A stretch of DNA of 48,758 bases from a virus, in IMG/VR virus record IMGVR_UViG_3300047558_000261, positions 1 through 48,758 of that record; one strand, 5' to 3'. The notes beneath the pieces were generated by a model. The model ran no database searches. It was not told the DNA's origin and was given only the letters and a program-made list of their open reading frames with translations. Shown here piece after piece: positions 8,038-16,235 of the stretch. The translations under genes and the position numbers were made by a program. Within the stretch, counting starts at the first letter, position 1; each line of letters starts with the position of its first letter.

Positions 8038-9251
8038 TGTCTGACGGAACCAACACCCAAGTCCAAGAGCCTGATTACCTCTCCATGTCGGATGAGGAAA
8101 TCATGAACATGACCGGTCCTGTTTCTACAACCACCACCACGGTGGAAGAAGAAGAGGAAGAAACCGGTACCGATGATTCGGCTGGTGCTCAAGACAACCA
8201 GGACGATCAAAACACCGACAACGCTGACTCGAAGTCTGAAGACGACGAGCAGAAAGACGATGAAGCCAAGGGCGATGACGACGAGCCGGCTGCTAAGCCG
8301 GGCGAGGAGGAGTCGGCCGAAGGCGATGATCCAACTAAAGCTCAGGATAAAACCCCTGAGCAAAAAGATTCTGAGAAGGTCGATGAGAAAAAGACCACAG
8401 AAGAATCTACAATTGATTTCAAGGCAGAGTACGAGCGTCTTCTGGCTCCCTTCAAAGCAAACGGGCGAGACATCAAAGTCAACAGCGTTGACGAAGCTGT
8501 CACCCTGATGCAGATGGGGGCCAACTACAACAAGAAGATGGCCGCTCTTAAACCCAATCTGAAACTCATGAAGTTGCTCGAAAGAGCTGACCTCTTGAGC
8601 GAAGAGAAGATCAGCTTCCTGATTGACCTGAATCGTAAAGATGCAGCCGCAATCAATAAGCTGGTTAAGGACAGCGGAATTGATCCTATGGATCTGTCCG
8701 CTGAAAAGGCAAGCGCGTATAAGCAGTCAACTTACACTGTTGACGACCGCGAGATTGAGCTGGATACGGTCCTTGATGACATTCAAGGAACTCCTTCGTA
8801 CAACCGGACGCTCGAGATTGTTAGCACTAAGTGGGACGCTGCAAGCAAAGGTGTGATCGCTGGAAATCCCCAGCTGTTGCGTGTGATCAATGACCACGTT
8901 TCCAGTGGCATTTATGACCGCATCACGAAGGAGATTGACAACGAGCGCATGTTTGGTCGCTTGGTTGGCGTGTCAGATATCGAAGCCTACCGGCAAGTCG
9001 GTGATGCACTTCACGCTCGAGGCGAGTTCAACAGTTTGGCTCAGGGTAGCTCCCAGACTCAGACGAAACCTGCTGCAGAGAAGGTGGTGGTTCAACCGAA
9101 ACCGAAGCAGGTCGACGACGACAAGCTGAAAGACAAAAAGCGAGCCGCAAGCTCCACGAAGTCAGTGGTAGCAGACTCGAATTCGGACTTCAACCCTCTG
9201 GCCATGTCCGACGAAGAGTTTGCGAAGCACGTAAACAAACAATTTCTGTAA
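8037..9251 (+). CDS. Putative capsid scaffold protein
   Basis: The protein has 404 residues. About residues 35-125 form an extremely acidic low-complexity stretch (Glu, Asp, Gln, Ser). A helical region follows (NGRDIKVNSVDEAVTLMQMG, about 142-161), then an Ala/Lys/Gln-rich linker and a short C-terminal element (NPLAMSDEEFAKHVNKQFL) that could bind the capsid protein. Acidic, helical proteins directly before the major capsid gene are usually scaffolds that are released or cleaved on maturation. The call is by position and composition. Confidence 0.7.
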   Translation: MSDGTNTQVQEPDYLSMSDEEIMNMTGPVSTTTTTVEEEEEETGTDDSAGAQDNQDDQNTDNADSKSEDDEQKDDEAKGDDDEPAAKPGEEESAEGDDPTKAQDKTPEQKDSEKVDEKKTTEESTIDFKAEYERLLAPFKANGRDIKVNSVDEAVTLMQMGANYNKKMAALKPNLKLMKLLERADLLSEEKISFLIDLNRKDAAAINKLVKDSGIDPMDLSAEKASAYKQSTYTVDDREIELDTVLDDIQGTPSYNRTLEIVSTKWDAASKGVIAGNPQLLRVINDHVSSGIYDRITKEIDNERMFGRLVGVSDIEAYRQVGDALHARGEFNSLAQGSSQTQTKPAAEKVVVQPKPKQVDDDKLKDKKRAASSTKSVVADSNSDFNPLAMSDEEFAKHVNKQFL

Positions 9252-9266
9252 ACGAAGGAACGACCT

Positions 9267-10433
9267 ATGTCGATGCAATTCAAAAACCCTCCCTCGACGG
9301 CCTCTACCGTCGGCTCTCAAATCGTCAACCAGTACTACGCTAAGAAAGCGCTGGTTGAACTGCCAAAACTGACCTTCTTCACGCAGTTGGCTGACGTGAC
9401 TTCCATGCCTAAGAACTACGGCAAGAAGATCAAGCGTTACCACTACATGCCTTTGCTCGATGATCGCAACATCAACGACCAAGGTTTGGACGCTGCTGGT
9501 GCTTCCTATGCTGGCGGTAACCTCTACGGTTCCAGCAAGGACATCGGTACCATCCCCGGCAAGATGCCTGCTCTGTCTGAGACCGGCGGCCGCGTGAACC
9601 GTGTTGGTTTCAAGCGTATCGAATTGGAAGGCACTCTCGAGAAGTTCGGCTTCTTCGATGAGTACACCCAAGAATCGATGGACTTCGACACCGACGAGCA
9701 ATTGCTCGAGCACATCAACCGCGAGATGATCCTCGGCGCGAACGAGATCATCGAAGACAGCTTGCAGATCGACTTGATCGCTTCTGCTGGTGTGGTTCGT
9801 TATGCCGGCACTGCTACTGGCAACAGCTCGATCGACGAAAACTGCGTCGTGACCTATGGCGACTTGATGCGCACTTCGATCCAGTTGGATCAGAACCGTT
9901 GCCCCAAGCAAACCAAGATCATCACCGGTTCTCGCATGATCGACACCAAGACCATCCCTTCTGCTCGCGTGGCCTACATCGGCTCTGAGCTGTTGCCTAT
10001 CTTCAAGGCAATGAAGGACTTGCACAACAACCCCGCCTTCGTCGGTGTGGAGCGCTACGGTGATGCCGTGGGTACGACTCTGAACGGCGAAATCGGTACT
10101 GTTGACCAGTTCCGTCTCGTGGTTCACCCAGAGATGATGAAGTGGGCTGGTGCTGGTGCAACTGCTGACGACGCATCTTTCCACGCAACTGCTGGCAAGT
10201 ACGACGTGTTCCCAATCTTGGTGGTGGGCGACGAGTCCTTCACAACCATCGGCTTCCAAACCGACGGCAAGACTGTGAAGTTCAAGATCATGCACAAGGC
10301 CCCTGGCGAAGCTACGGCTAACCAGTTGGATCCTTATGGTGAGACTGGCTTCATGAGCATCAAGTGGTACTACGGCTTCATGTGCTTGCGTCCTGAGCGT
10401 ATCGCTCTGATCAAGACTGCTGCCAAGATGTAA
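9267..10433 (+). CDS. Major capsid protein, N4 gp56-like
   Basis: This is the main shell subunit. Its 388 residues match the N4-gp56 family of major capsid proteins. The conserved block FGFFDEYTQESMDFDTDEQ (about residues 129-147) is followed by HINREMILGANEIIEDSLQ, both typical of the family. Codon use is strongly biased to common codons, as expected for the most abundant virion protein. A ribosome site (AAGGA) lies upstream, and a strong terminator directly follows the gene. Confidence 0.88.
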   Translation: MSMQFKNPPSTASTVGSQIVNQYYAKKALVELPKLTFFTQLADVTSMPKNYGKKIKRYHYMPLLDDRNINDQGLDAAGASYAGGNLYGSSKDIGTIPGKMPALSETGGRVNRVGFKRIELEGTLEKFGFFDEYTQESMDFDTDEQLLEHINREMILGANEIIEDSLQIDLIASAGVVRYAGTATGNSSIDENCVVTYGDLMRTSIQLDQNRCPKQTKIITGSRMIDTKTIPSARVAYIGSELLPIFKAMKDLHNNPAFVGVERYGDAVGTTLNGEIGTVDQFRLVVHPEMMKWAGAGATADDASFHATAGKYDVFPILVVGDESFTTIGFQTDGKTVKFKIMHKAPGEATANQLDPYGETGFMSIKWYYGFMCLRPERIALIKTAAKM

Positions 10434-10441
10434 GTAGCCTA

Positions 10442-10470
10442 GGAGGGGAGGGCAACCTCCTCTCCTTTTT
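10442..10470 (+). terminator. Intrinsic terminator after major capsid gene
   Basis: GGAGGGGAGG pairs with CCTCCTCTCC (one G-U pair on the plus strand) around a GCAA tetraloop and is followed by five T. A strong GNRA-capped hairpin such as this also stabilises abundant capsid mRNA. Confidence 0.9.
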
Positions 10471-10498
10471 CTGTTTTCCTCAACTCTGAAAGAACGCA

Positions 10499-11077
10499 AT
10501 GTCTGAACAAACTCAAGACACCGATACTCAAGTAACCACCCAAGACGAGCTCGCCGCTCTCAAGGCTCGTGCCGACATGATGGGCATCTCCTATCACCCC
10601 TCCATTGGTTTGGAGAAGCTGCGTGATAAGGTGAATGCCGCGGTAAACGGCGAAGCTGAAAAGCCAGAAACACCTGCCGCTGCAGTTACTGCACCCGGCG
10701 TAGAGACCGAAGGTCAACGCAACAAACGTCTCAAAGACGAAGCCCACCGTCTGGTGCGCGTGCGTTTGACTTGTATGAACCCAGCAAAGAAAGAATGGCC
10801 CGGCGAGATCATCTCCGTGGGCAATTCGGTTGTTGGTTCGGTCAGCAAGTACATCCCGTTCAATGCTGAAGAAGGTTGGCACATCCCCAACATCATCTTG
10901 CAGCACTTGCGCGAGCGTCAATGCCAAGTCTTCCACACCGTGCAAGACAGCCGTGGCAACAAGACCCGCAAGGGCAAGCTCATCCGTGAGTTCGCCATTG
11001 AGGAACTCGAACCCCTGACTCAAGAAGAGTTGCATGACTTGGCTCAACGTCAAGCCATGGCTGGTGGTGTCGAGTAA
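10499..11077 (+). CDS. Conserved virion-cluster protein after capsid gene
   Basis: The protein has 192 residues. Residues 16-50 form a small helical unit (DELAALKARADMMGISYHPS, then GLEKLRDKV) resembling the HeH/SAP-like helix-extension-helix fold. A low-complexity linker follows, then a conserved domain with LTCMNPAKKEWPGEIISVGN and WHIPNIILQHLRERQCQVFH. Proteins with this second domain commonly follow the major capsid gene in short-tailed phages and may be head-completion or capsid-associated proteins. The function is unproven. Confidence 0.55.
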   Translation: MSEQTQDTDTQVTTQDELAALKARADMMGISYHPSIGLEKLRDKVNAAVNGEAEKPETPAAAVTAPGVETEGQRNKRLKDEAHRLVRVRLTCMNPAKKEWPGEIISVGNSVVGSVSKYIPFNAEEGWHIPNIILQHLRERQCQVFHTVQDSRGNKTRKGKLIREFAIEELEPLTQEELHDLAQRQAMAGGVE

Positions 11078-11102
11078 TTAAACCCAAATCCCAAGTAGAC
11101 CT

Positions 11103-11744
11103 ATGACGATTACTACCGCCGACCTGACCTCAGCCACGCTTGATGGCCAAGGTGTCTTTGATGTCTTGATGAAAGCTGCCGCGACTCACCTCGAGTCGGA
11201 GTTCAGCAAGAACCGCATCAAGGGTGCGGAGTATTCCGAGGTCTACCTGGGTGCCATGACACAGGTTTTGCAGACCGCTACCCAGTTCCTCCTGACCAAG
11301 CAGAAGGCGGATCTGGAAGCTCAGCTGCTTACCAAACAAATTGCTCTGGTCGAGCAACAGCGCTTGAACGCTGTCACCGAGAACACCGTGCTGGTTGCCC
11401 AAGAGTGCAAGCTGCGCGCGGAGTACGACTTGACCATGGCCAACATCCTTCGCACGAACGAAGAGATTGCCTTGCTTACCCAGAAGACAGCCACCGAGCG
11501 TGGTCAGACTCAAGCTCTGGGTGTGGATCCCGACTCTGTGCTGGGCCGTCAGAAGTCCCTGTACGCAGCTCAGTCCGATGGCTTCAAGCGCGATGCCGAG
11601 CAGAAGGCCACCAAGATCATGGTGGACAGTTGGAACGTGCGTCGCACCACGGACGAGGGTACGGTTGCAGACGGAACCAACATGCTCAACGACCAAGCCG
11701 TGGGCCGAGCGGTCACGAAGCTGCTGGCCGGTGTGGGTGCCTAA
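11103..11744 (+). CDS. Helical virion-cluster protein, unknown
   Basis: The 213-residue protein is dominated by a long helical, probably coiled-coil region (about residues 60-145) rich in Gln, Leu, Ala and Thr. An N-terminal segment reads LTSATLDGQGVFDVLMKAAA. It lies between capsid-associated genes and the ejection-type proteins, so a virion or assembly role is likely. It is followed at once by an intrinsic terminator. I recognise no named family. Confidence 0.55.
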   Translation: MTITTADLTSATLDGQGVFDVLMKAAATHLESEFSKNRIKGAEYSEVYLGAMTQVLQTATQFLLTKQKADLEAQLLTKQIALVEQQRLNAVTENTVLVAQECKLRAEYDLTMANILRTNEEIALLTQKTATERGQTQALGVDPDSVLGRQKSLYAAQSDGFKRDAEQKATKIMVDSWNVRRTTDEGTVADGTNMLNDQAVGRAVTKLLAGVGA

Positions 11745-11762
11745 CTAGCCAAGCAGCAAACC

Positions 11763-11787
11763 AAGGGAGCCCGGTGCTCCCTTTTTT
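11763..11787 (+). terminator. Intrinsic terminator
   Basis: GGGAGC/GCTCCC with a 5-base loop (CCGGT), preceded by AA and followed by six T. It separates the capsid genes from the internal-virion genes. Confidence 0.9.
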
Positions 11788-11804
11788 CATAGTCAGGGCA
11801 GTGC

Positions 11805-14117
11805 ATGAGTTTTCTGGGTCTCTTCGATAGCGAATATAAAACGACGGTAGCCACCCAGGTGCAACGGGTGGTGCAGGACGCCGGCATTCCTGACTCCATC
11901 AAGACGGCCACGATAAAGGCACTCTTCCAAGAAGGCAACCTGCCCGACTATCAAATCGAAGAGCTGGTCGGTGGTCTGGGGTCTAAAGCCGAGCGCATGT
12001 ATCGCTGGGCCGAAGACCACTATGCGTATGGCTTGCCCTCAGGCGAAGTCTATTCAGCCACCCAAGGCCGGCACGATGTTGAAACGGTTCTAGAACTCAT
12101 CGAAGGTCAACAGATCTCGATCGATTACTCGCACTTTGGCGTGGCCAATCTTCTGCACGTAGCGTGGATGAAGCTCTCAGCCGACTACGGATATGACTAC
12201 GCAAGCAATGAGATCGTTGGCTTGACTGCGCAGCACGGGGGCAACAAGGTCTACCTGAAGGACATGCAAGTCATTGTCCCCAGCAACCTGATCGACAGCA
12301 TCTCGAGCTCTGTCACGGCAGCGTGGGGTACCGCGGCAAACGCTGGCTACACACCTAAGCGGCCGCTCAACGTCGACGACCTTCGCGAGCTGACCACAGC
12401 AAGCCCGATGGTTGCAAGCCCAACGGCCAACACGCCTTACGTGAAGGTCACGGCGGTCTACATGGTGGGCCTGAACGAAGTCGAGCAGCACTTCAACTTG
12501 GGCATGACTGAGTTCGATGCCAACGACGGATTCTTCCAGGTCAAGTACCGCGTGGGCAACCAGACCAAGTTCTGGATGTACAAGCACGGTGCCGGCACAT
12601 GGAGCCAGCTGGACAACGTCTACATCGAGAGCTCTGCGGTGTCGGGCTCGTACTTCCCCATGACGTACTTCCGCTTGAACAAGGCGCCCTTGAGCCAAAG
12701 CAGCTCGGCCTACACGACGTCAAAGAAGATGCTCAAGAAGCTGGGCATGGACTACGACATGATGTCGGATGCGATTAACAGCAACCCGAACATCGGTGAT
12801 GTCGAGCAAGCGATCCTGACCTTTGCGGTACCGTCGGTCTCCACGGACCAGACAGAGTGCCGATACCTGTTCGACTACTTCGACACCCAGCATGAAGCCT
12901 ATGGTGGCAACTCGTCACCCGAGATGGGCATCCTCATGGCCATGGTGTTCCAAGACATCGAGATGGTGGCGAGCATTTTCAGCGGTGGAGGAGGTGGTTG
13001 GTTTGGCAACTTCGGTAGCCTGTTCCACAACCTCTTCACCCGCAACACCACGGTGATTCAGGACGGTGCTTTCAAGATGACCTTGCACAACAATGGCATC
13101 TACAAGCGCGTGCGCGCAGGATCCATTGGAGCCATCGATCACTACAGCAGTGACTTTGCCGATGTGCCGATCAGCCAGAAGGTGACGAACGAGGTCACCA
13201 ACGAGTATGGAGTGACCACGTACAGCGAGTCCTTTGTCACGGTGCCTTTGCGCGTGCACGTGTACCGACACCAGATCTCGGCCAACCTCTACGAAGAGGT
13301 AATGGTGGCAGGTCTCAAGATGACCTACTACATCTGGAATGGGTACAACACGACGGCCGATGACACGGACGACATCTTGTTGATCCCGCTGGATCGAACT
13401 ATCACGGAAAACTACTCCCTGCAGGTGCGTGAGGTTCTCTACGCTCGGGCCCTGCATCTTGTCTTCAACGCACGCGCGACCCAAGAAATCAAGTGGTACC
13501 AGCAGTCCTGGTTCCAAGTGGTTTTGATTGTGGTGGCCGTGGTGTTGACTGTGCTTGATGCTGGTAGCGATGGAGGTTCTTGGATTGCTTCAGCGCTGCA
13601 ACTGACGGGGACCGAAGCCATCATTGCCACAGTGATTTTCAACCTGGTGGTGGGTATGTACGTTTTGCCGCAGATCTTCAAGTTGTTCGTGAAGGTCTTT
13701 GGTGTTGAACTGGCTACCTTGATCGCCATTGTGGCGATCGTCTATGGTGGCTACGAGCTTTTTCAAAATGGGGTGAAGGGCGCTCCCTTCGCCGGCGACA
13801 TGCTCATGCTTTCCACTGGCTTGAGCAAAGCCATCATGGAGGTCAAGTTTTCAGACTTGTTGGATGAGGCAAAAATGCTTCAGACCTACGAAGAGGAAAA
13901 GAGCAAGGAACTGGAAACGGCGGACGAGCTTTTAGGCAAGGAAAGCCGGCTCGACCCGTTCGTAATCTTCGGGGAGAAACCCGATGATTATTTCAATAGA
14001 ACGGTACACTATGGCAATATCGGAACATTGGGGATCACTGCAATTTCCTCCTACGTGGATGTAGCACTCACCCTTCCGAAGATTCAAGACACGTTAGGAG
14101 AGAAGATCTATGGCTGA
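11805..14117 (+). CDS. Large virion-cluster protein with C-terminal membrane segments
   Basis: The protein has 770 residues. The first 550 or so are soluble and beta-rich, with a Gly-rich patch (FSGGGGGWFGNFG, about residues 392-404). At about residues 565-655 there are three strongly hydrophobic stretches (VVLIVVAVVLTVLDAG; an Ile/Ala-rich one; ELATLIAIVAIVYGGYELF), followed by a charged helical tail. Such late hydrophobic segments would suit a protein that enters the host envelope during genome ejection, or a structural protein with membrane contact. The gene directly precedes ejection-type genes and overlaps the next by 8 bases. Confidence 0.5.
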   Translation: MSFLGLFDSEYKTTVATQVQRVVQDAGIPDSIKTATIKALFQEGNLPDYQIEELVGGLGSKAERMYRWAEDHYAYGLPSGEVYSATQGRHDVETVLELIEGQQISIDYSHFGVANLLHVAWMKLSADYGYDYASNEIVGLTAQHGGNKVYLKDMQVIVPSNLIDSISSSVTAAWGTAANAGYTPKRPLNVDDLRELTTASPMVASPTANTPYVKVTAVYMVGLNEVEQHFNLGMTEFDANDGFFQVKYRVGNQTKFWMYKHGAGTWSQLDNVYIESSAVSGSYFPMTYFRLNKAPLSQSSSAYTTSKKMLKKLGMDYDMMSDAINSNPNIGDVEQAILTFAVPSVSTDQTECRYLFDYFDTQHEAYGGNSSPEMGILMAMVFQDIEMVASIFSGGGGGWFGNFGSLFHNLFTRNTTVIQDGAFKMTLHNNGIYKRVRAGSIGAIDHYSSDFADVPISQKVTNEVTNEYGVTTYSESFVTVPLRVHVYRHQISANLYEEVMVAGLKMTYYIWNGYNTTADDTDDILLIPLDRTITENYSLQVREVLYARALHLVFNARATQEIKWYQQSWFQVVLIVVAVVLTVLDAGSDGGSWIASALQLTGTEAIIATVIFNLVVGMYVLPQIFKLFVKVFGVELATLIAIVAIVYGGYELFQNGVKGAPFAGDMLMLSTGLSKAIMEVKFSDLLDEAKMLQTYEEEKSKELETADELLGKESRLDPFVIFGEKPDDYFNRTVHYGNIGTLGITAISSYVDVALTLPKIQDTLGEKIYG

Positions 14118-14664
14118 TTATTCACTGTTGAACTGGTATAAAGCCCAGCAACAACCCGCTTATGCGGGAATGTCCGCATGGGGAGCGCCTGCTCCCGTTG
14201 CTGCAGCACCGGCAGTTCCCATGACTGGTGCTGACTGGGAACAAATGCCTATGGGCACCAATGGCTTGGCCCCGAATGAAGGCATGTTTGCCGGCAACGC
14301 GGTCAATGCGCCGATCGTTGGTAACACAGGCTATGTACCCGGAACAACCCCCGGTTGGTTGCAGTCCATGCGTGACTGGGGTGTGCTTGGTTCGACCGAC
14401 AAGAACGGCCTTCAGCAACAAGGTTGGGGCGGTTTGGCTTTGGGTGCAGCTCAAGGTCTGGGCAGTCTTTACCTCGGCATGAAGCAGTACGAGTTGGCCA
14501 AGGACACGCTGGCCAACAACAAGGCTCAATTTGAGCGCAACTTTGCTGCCCAGAAGCAGACGACCAACGCTTCGTTAGAAGACCGTCAGCGAGCTCGTGT
14601 GGCTTCCAATTCCGGTGCCTACCAGTCGGTGGGTGATTACATGGCTCAAAACGGAGTGCGCTAA
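14110..14664 (+). CDS. Putative internal virion (ejection) protein, small
   Basis: The protein has 184 residues. Its N-terminus is rich in Ala, Pro, Gly and Met; a Gly-rich hydrophobic stretch (GGLALGAAQGLGSLYLG, about residues 107-123) comes next. A helix with Asn/Gln repeats (LANNKAQFERNF, DRQRARVASN) resembles T7 gp14-type ejection proteins. It overlaps both neighbours (8 bases, and TAATG), making a three-gene translationally coupled set before the giant protein. The call comes from this likeness and gene order. Confidence 0.55.
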   Translation: MADYSLLNWYKAQQQPAYAGMSAWGAPAPVAAAPAVPMTGADWEQMPMGTNGLAPNEGMFAGNAVNAPIVGNTGYVPGTTPGWLQSMRDWGVLGSTDKNGLQQQGWGGLALGAAQGLGSLYLGMKQYELAKDTLANNKAQFERNFAAQKQTTNASLEDRQRARVASNSGAYQSVGDYMAQNGVR

Positions 14665-16169
14665 TGAACGGTCCCATCACTTGGAGGACCGTCAATGGTC
14701 CTTCGCTGGCCGAAGCCAGCCGCCCACTTGCTATTGCCGGCATGACCATCAATGATGGTTTCAACTCGTTCAACAACATCCTGAAGCAACAGGAGACGGT
14801 GGACAAAGCCAACTGGCAACAGCAAAAAGAAAACAACCTGAACCAGTTCATGAACACCATCTACGCGGCCAAGGGCCCAGATGAGTTCAAGCGCATGCAG
14901 GACTCAGGTGAGCTGACTCAGATGTTGTCTGGATTCGGTGCTCAGATCGACCAAGCCGCTGCCCGTAGTGCAATGGACACCCGCCTGGGTACCCTGCAAA
15001 CGCGTGAGAAGCAAGGCATTGAGTACAACAACTTCATGACGGACGAAAAGCAACGTCCGATCGTCCAGTCGATCCTAAGCGAAGCAGCCTTGGGCAACAA
15101 AGATGCTGCGTTGAAGCTCATGGCTGACAACCCAGACCTCCGTTTGCCGGCTGATCTGACCAAGGCGATCGTCTCTGGCGAACGTGACTTGACCCGTTGG
15201 ACGTTTGAAAAGGACAAGATGCCTATCGAGCTCCAGGGGATGAAGCTGCGCAATGCTGGCCAAGCCACGCAAAACAGCATGGGCACGCTGAAACTCACCG
15301 AAGCACAGGAAGCTTTCAAGGACAACCAAGAACTTCGCAAGATCGAGAACGCCACAGCGGCAGCAGTGCAAGAGCACATTGCCAACAAGGACGTGATCGG
15401 CCGAAACATGGGTGTGATTGCCAAGGCTGCTGGTTTGCCAGTGGATTCCTTGGGTCAACCGAACTTTGGTTCCTACACCGAAGAGCAATTGACCGCTTTC
15501 GACAAAGCAGCCGGTGCAAATCGTCAAGTCACGGTACCCAAAGCCCGTGATTTTATGAAGGGCGACACGGCCGTGGCCAACAACTTCGTGGATTCGTTGG
15601 CAGCATCAGGTCAATTCACTCCTCGCCTGCTGAAAAAGGCCAAAGACGGTATCCGTTCAAGTTTCGACAGCAACGCAAACAGCGTTTTGGTGGGCAATGA
15701 CGCCTTCAACAAGGCACTTGGCAATGCCCAAGAAAAGGTCATGCTCAACGAGACCAAGGAAACAAACTGGAATGCTCCTGGCAATCCCACTGCAGTTCAG
15801 GCCTACGAAGATCTGCGCAAGAACGTACCGAGTCTCATCGATAAAACCACTGGTTTGGGCACCGAAGAAGACGTGGCAGACATGCAGGCTTTGGTTTACG
15901 AGATGGCAAACCGTGGTATTGAGACCAAACCAGGGTCTGGTGTGTTCGTGACCCCTTCGGTCAACGACATGCGTCATGCGATTTCAACAGCCAAAGGCGG
16001 TTGGTTCAAAGACAACACTCGAGCCAACAATGCGCGCGAGATTTTGCAAGAAGCCATGCGCACAGACGTCGTCAAAAAGCGCATTGCCGAGGCAGAAGCT
16101 GCACAGAAGGTTCAACGTCGGGTTTTCCTGCGAGAAGCGCTAGGAAATATGAGTAACCTAGCGCCGTGA
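14664..16169 (+). CDS. Putative internal virion (ejection) protein, middle
   Basis: The 501-residue protein is almost entirely helical and soluble, rich in Gln, Asn, Ala and Lys, with no membrane segment. It lies between a small ejection-like protein and the giant protein, matching the T7 gp14-gp15-gp16 order of core proteins that leave the head first and build a conduit in the host envelope. No enzyme motif is seen. A strong terminator follows. The function is by position and composition only. Confidence 0.5.
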   Translation: MNGPITWRTVNGPSLAEASRPLAIAGMTINDGFNSFNNILKQQETVDKANWQQQKENNLNQFMNTIYAAKGPDEFKRMQDSGELTQMLSGFGAQIDQAAARSAMDTRLGTLQTREKQGIEYNNFMTDEKQRPIVQSILSEAALGNKDAALKLMADNPDLRLPADLTKAIVSGERDLTRWTFEKDKMPIELQGMKLRNAGQATQNSMGTLKLTEAQEAFKDNQELRKIENATAAAVQEHIANKDVIGRNMGVIAKAAGLPVDSLGQPNFGSYTEEQLTAFDKAAGANRQVTVPKARDFMKGDTAVANNFVDSLAASGQFTPRLLKKAKDGIRSSFDSNANSVLVGNDAFNKALGNAQEKVMLNETKETNWNAPGNPTAVQAYEDLRKNVPSLIDKTTGLGTEEDVADMQALVYEMANRGIETKPGSGVFVTPSVNDMRHAISTAKGGWFKDNTRANNAREILQEAMRTDVVKKRIAEAEAAQKVQRRVFLREALGNMSNLAP

Positions 16170-16181
16170 TTAGCGGATAAT

Positions 16182-16215
16182 GAGGGGGCACTGGAAACGG
16201 TGCCCCTCTTTTTTT
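16182..16215 (+). terminator. Intrinsic terminator before the giant gene
   Basis: GAGGGGGCAC pairs with GTGCCCCTC (one bulged G) and is followed by seven T. Transcription must read through it or restart to express the 10.3-kb gene downstream. Confidence 0.88.
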
Positions 16216-16235
16216 ATGCGTAGCAGAAAGATCTT

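Noticed and set aside
9162-10499. 445-codon minus-strand frame opposite the capsid gene
   Set aside because: It is a shadow of the strongly biased capsid gene; the plus-strand product is a recognised capsid protein.
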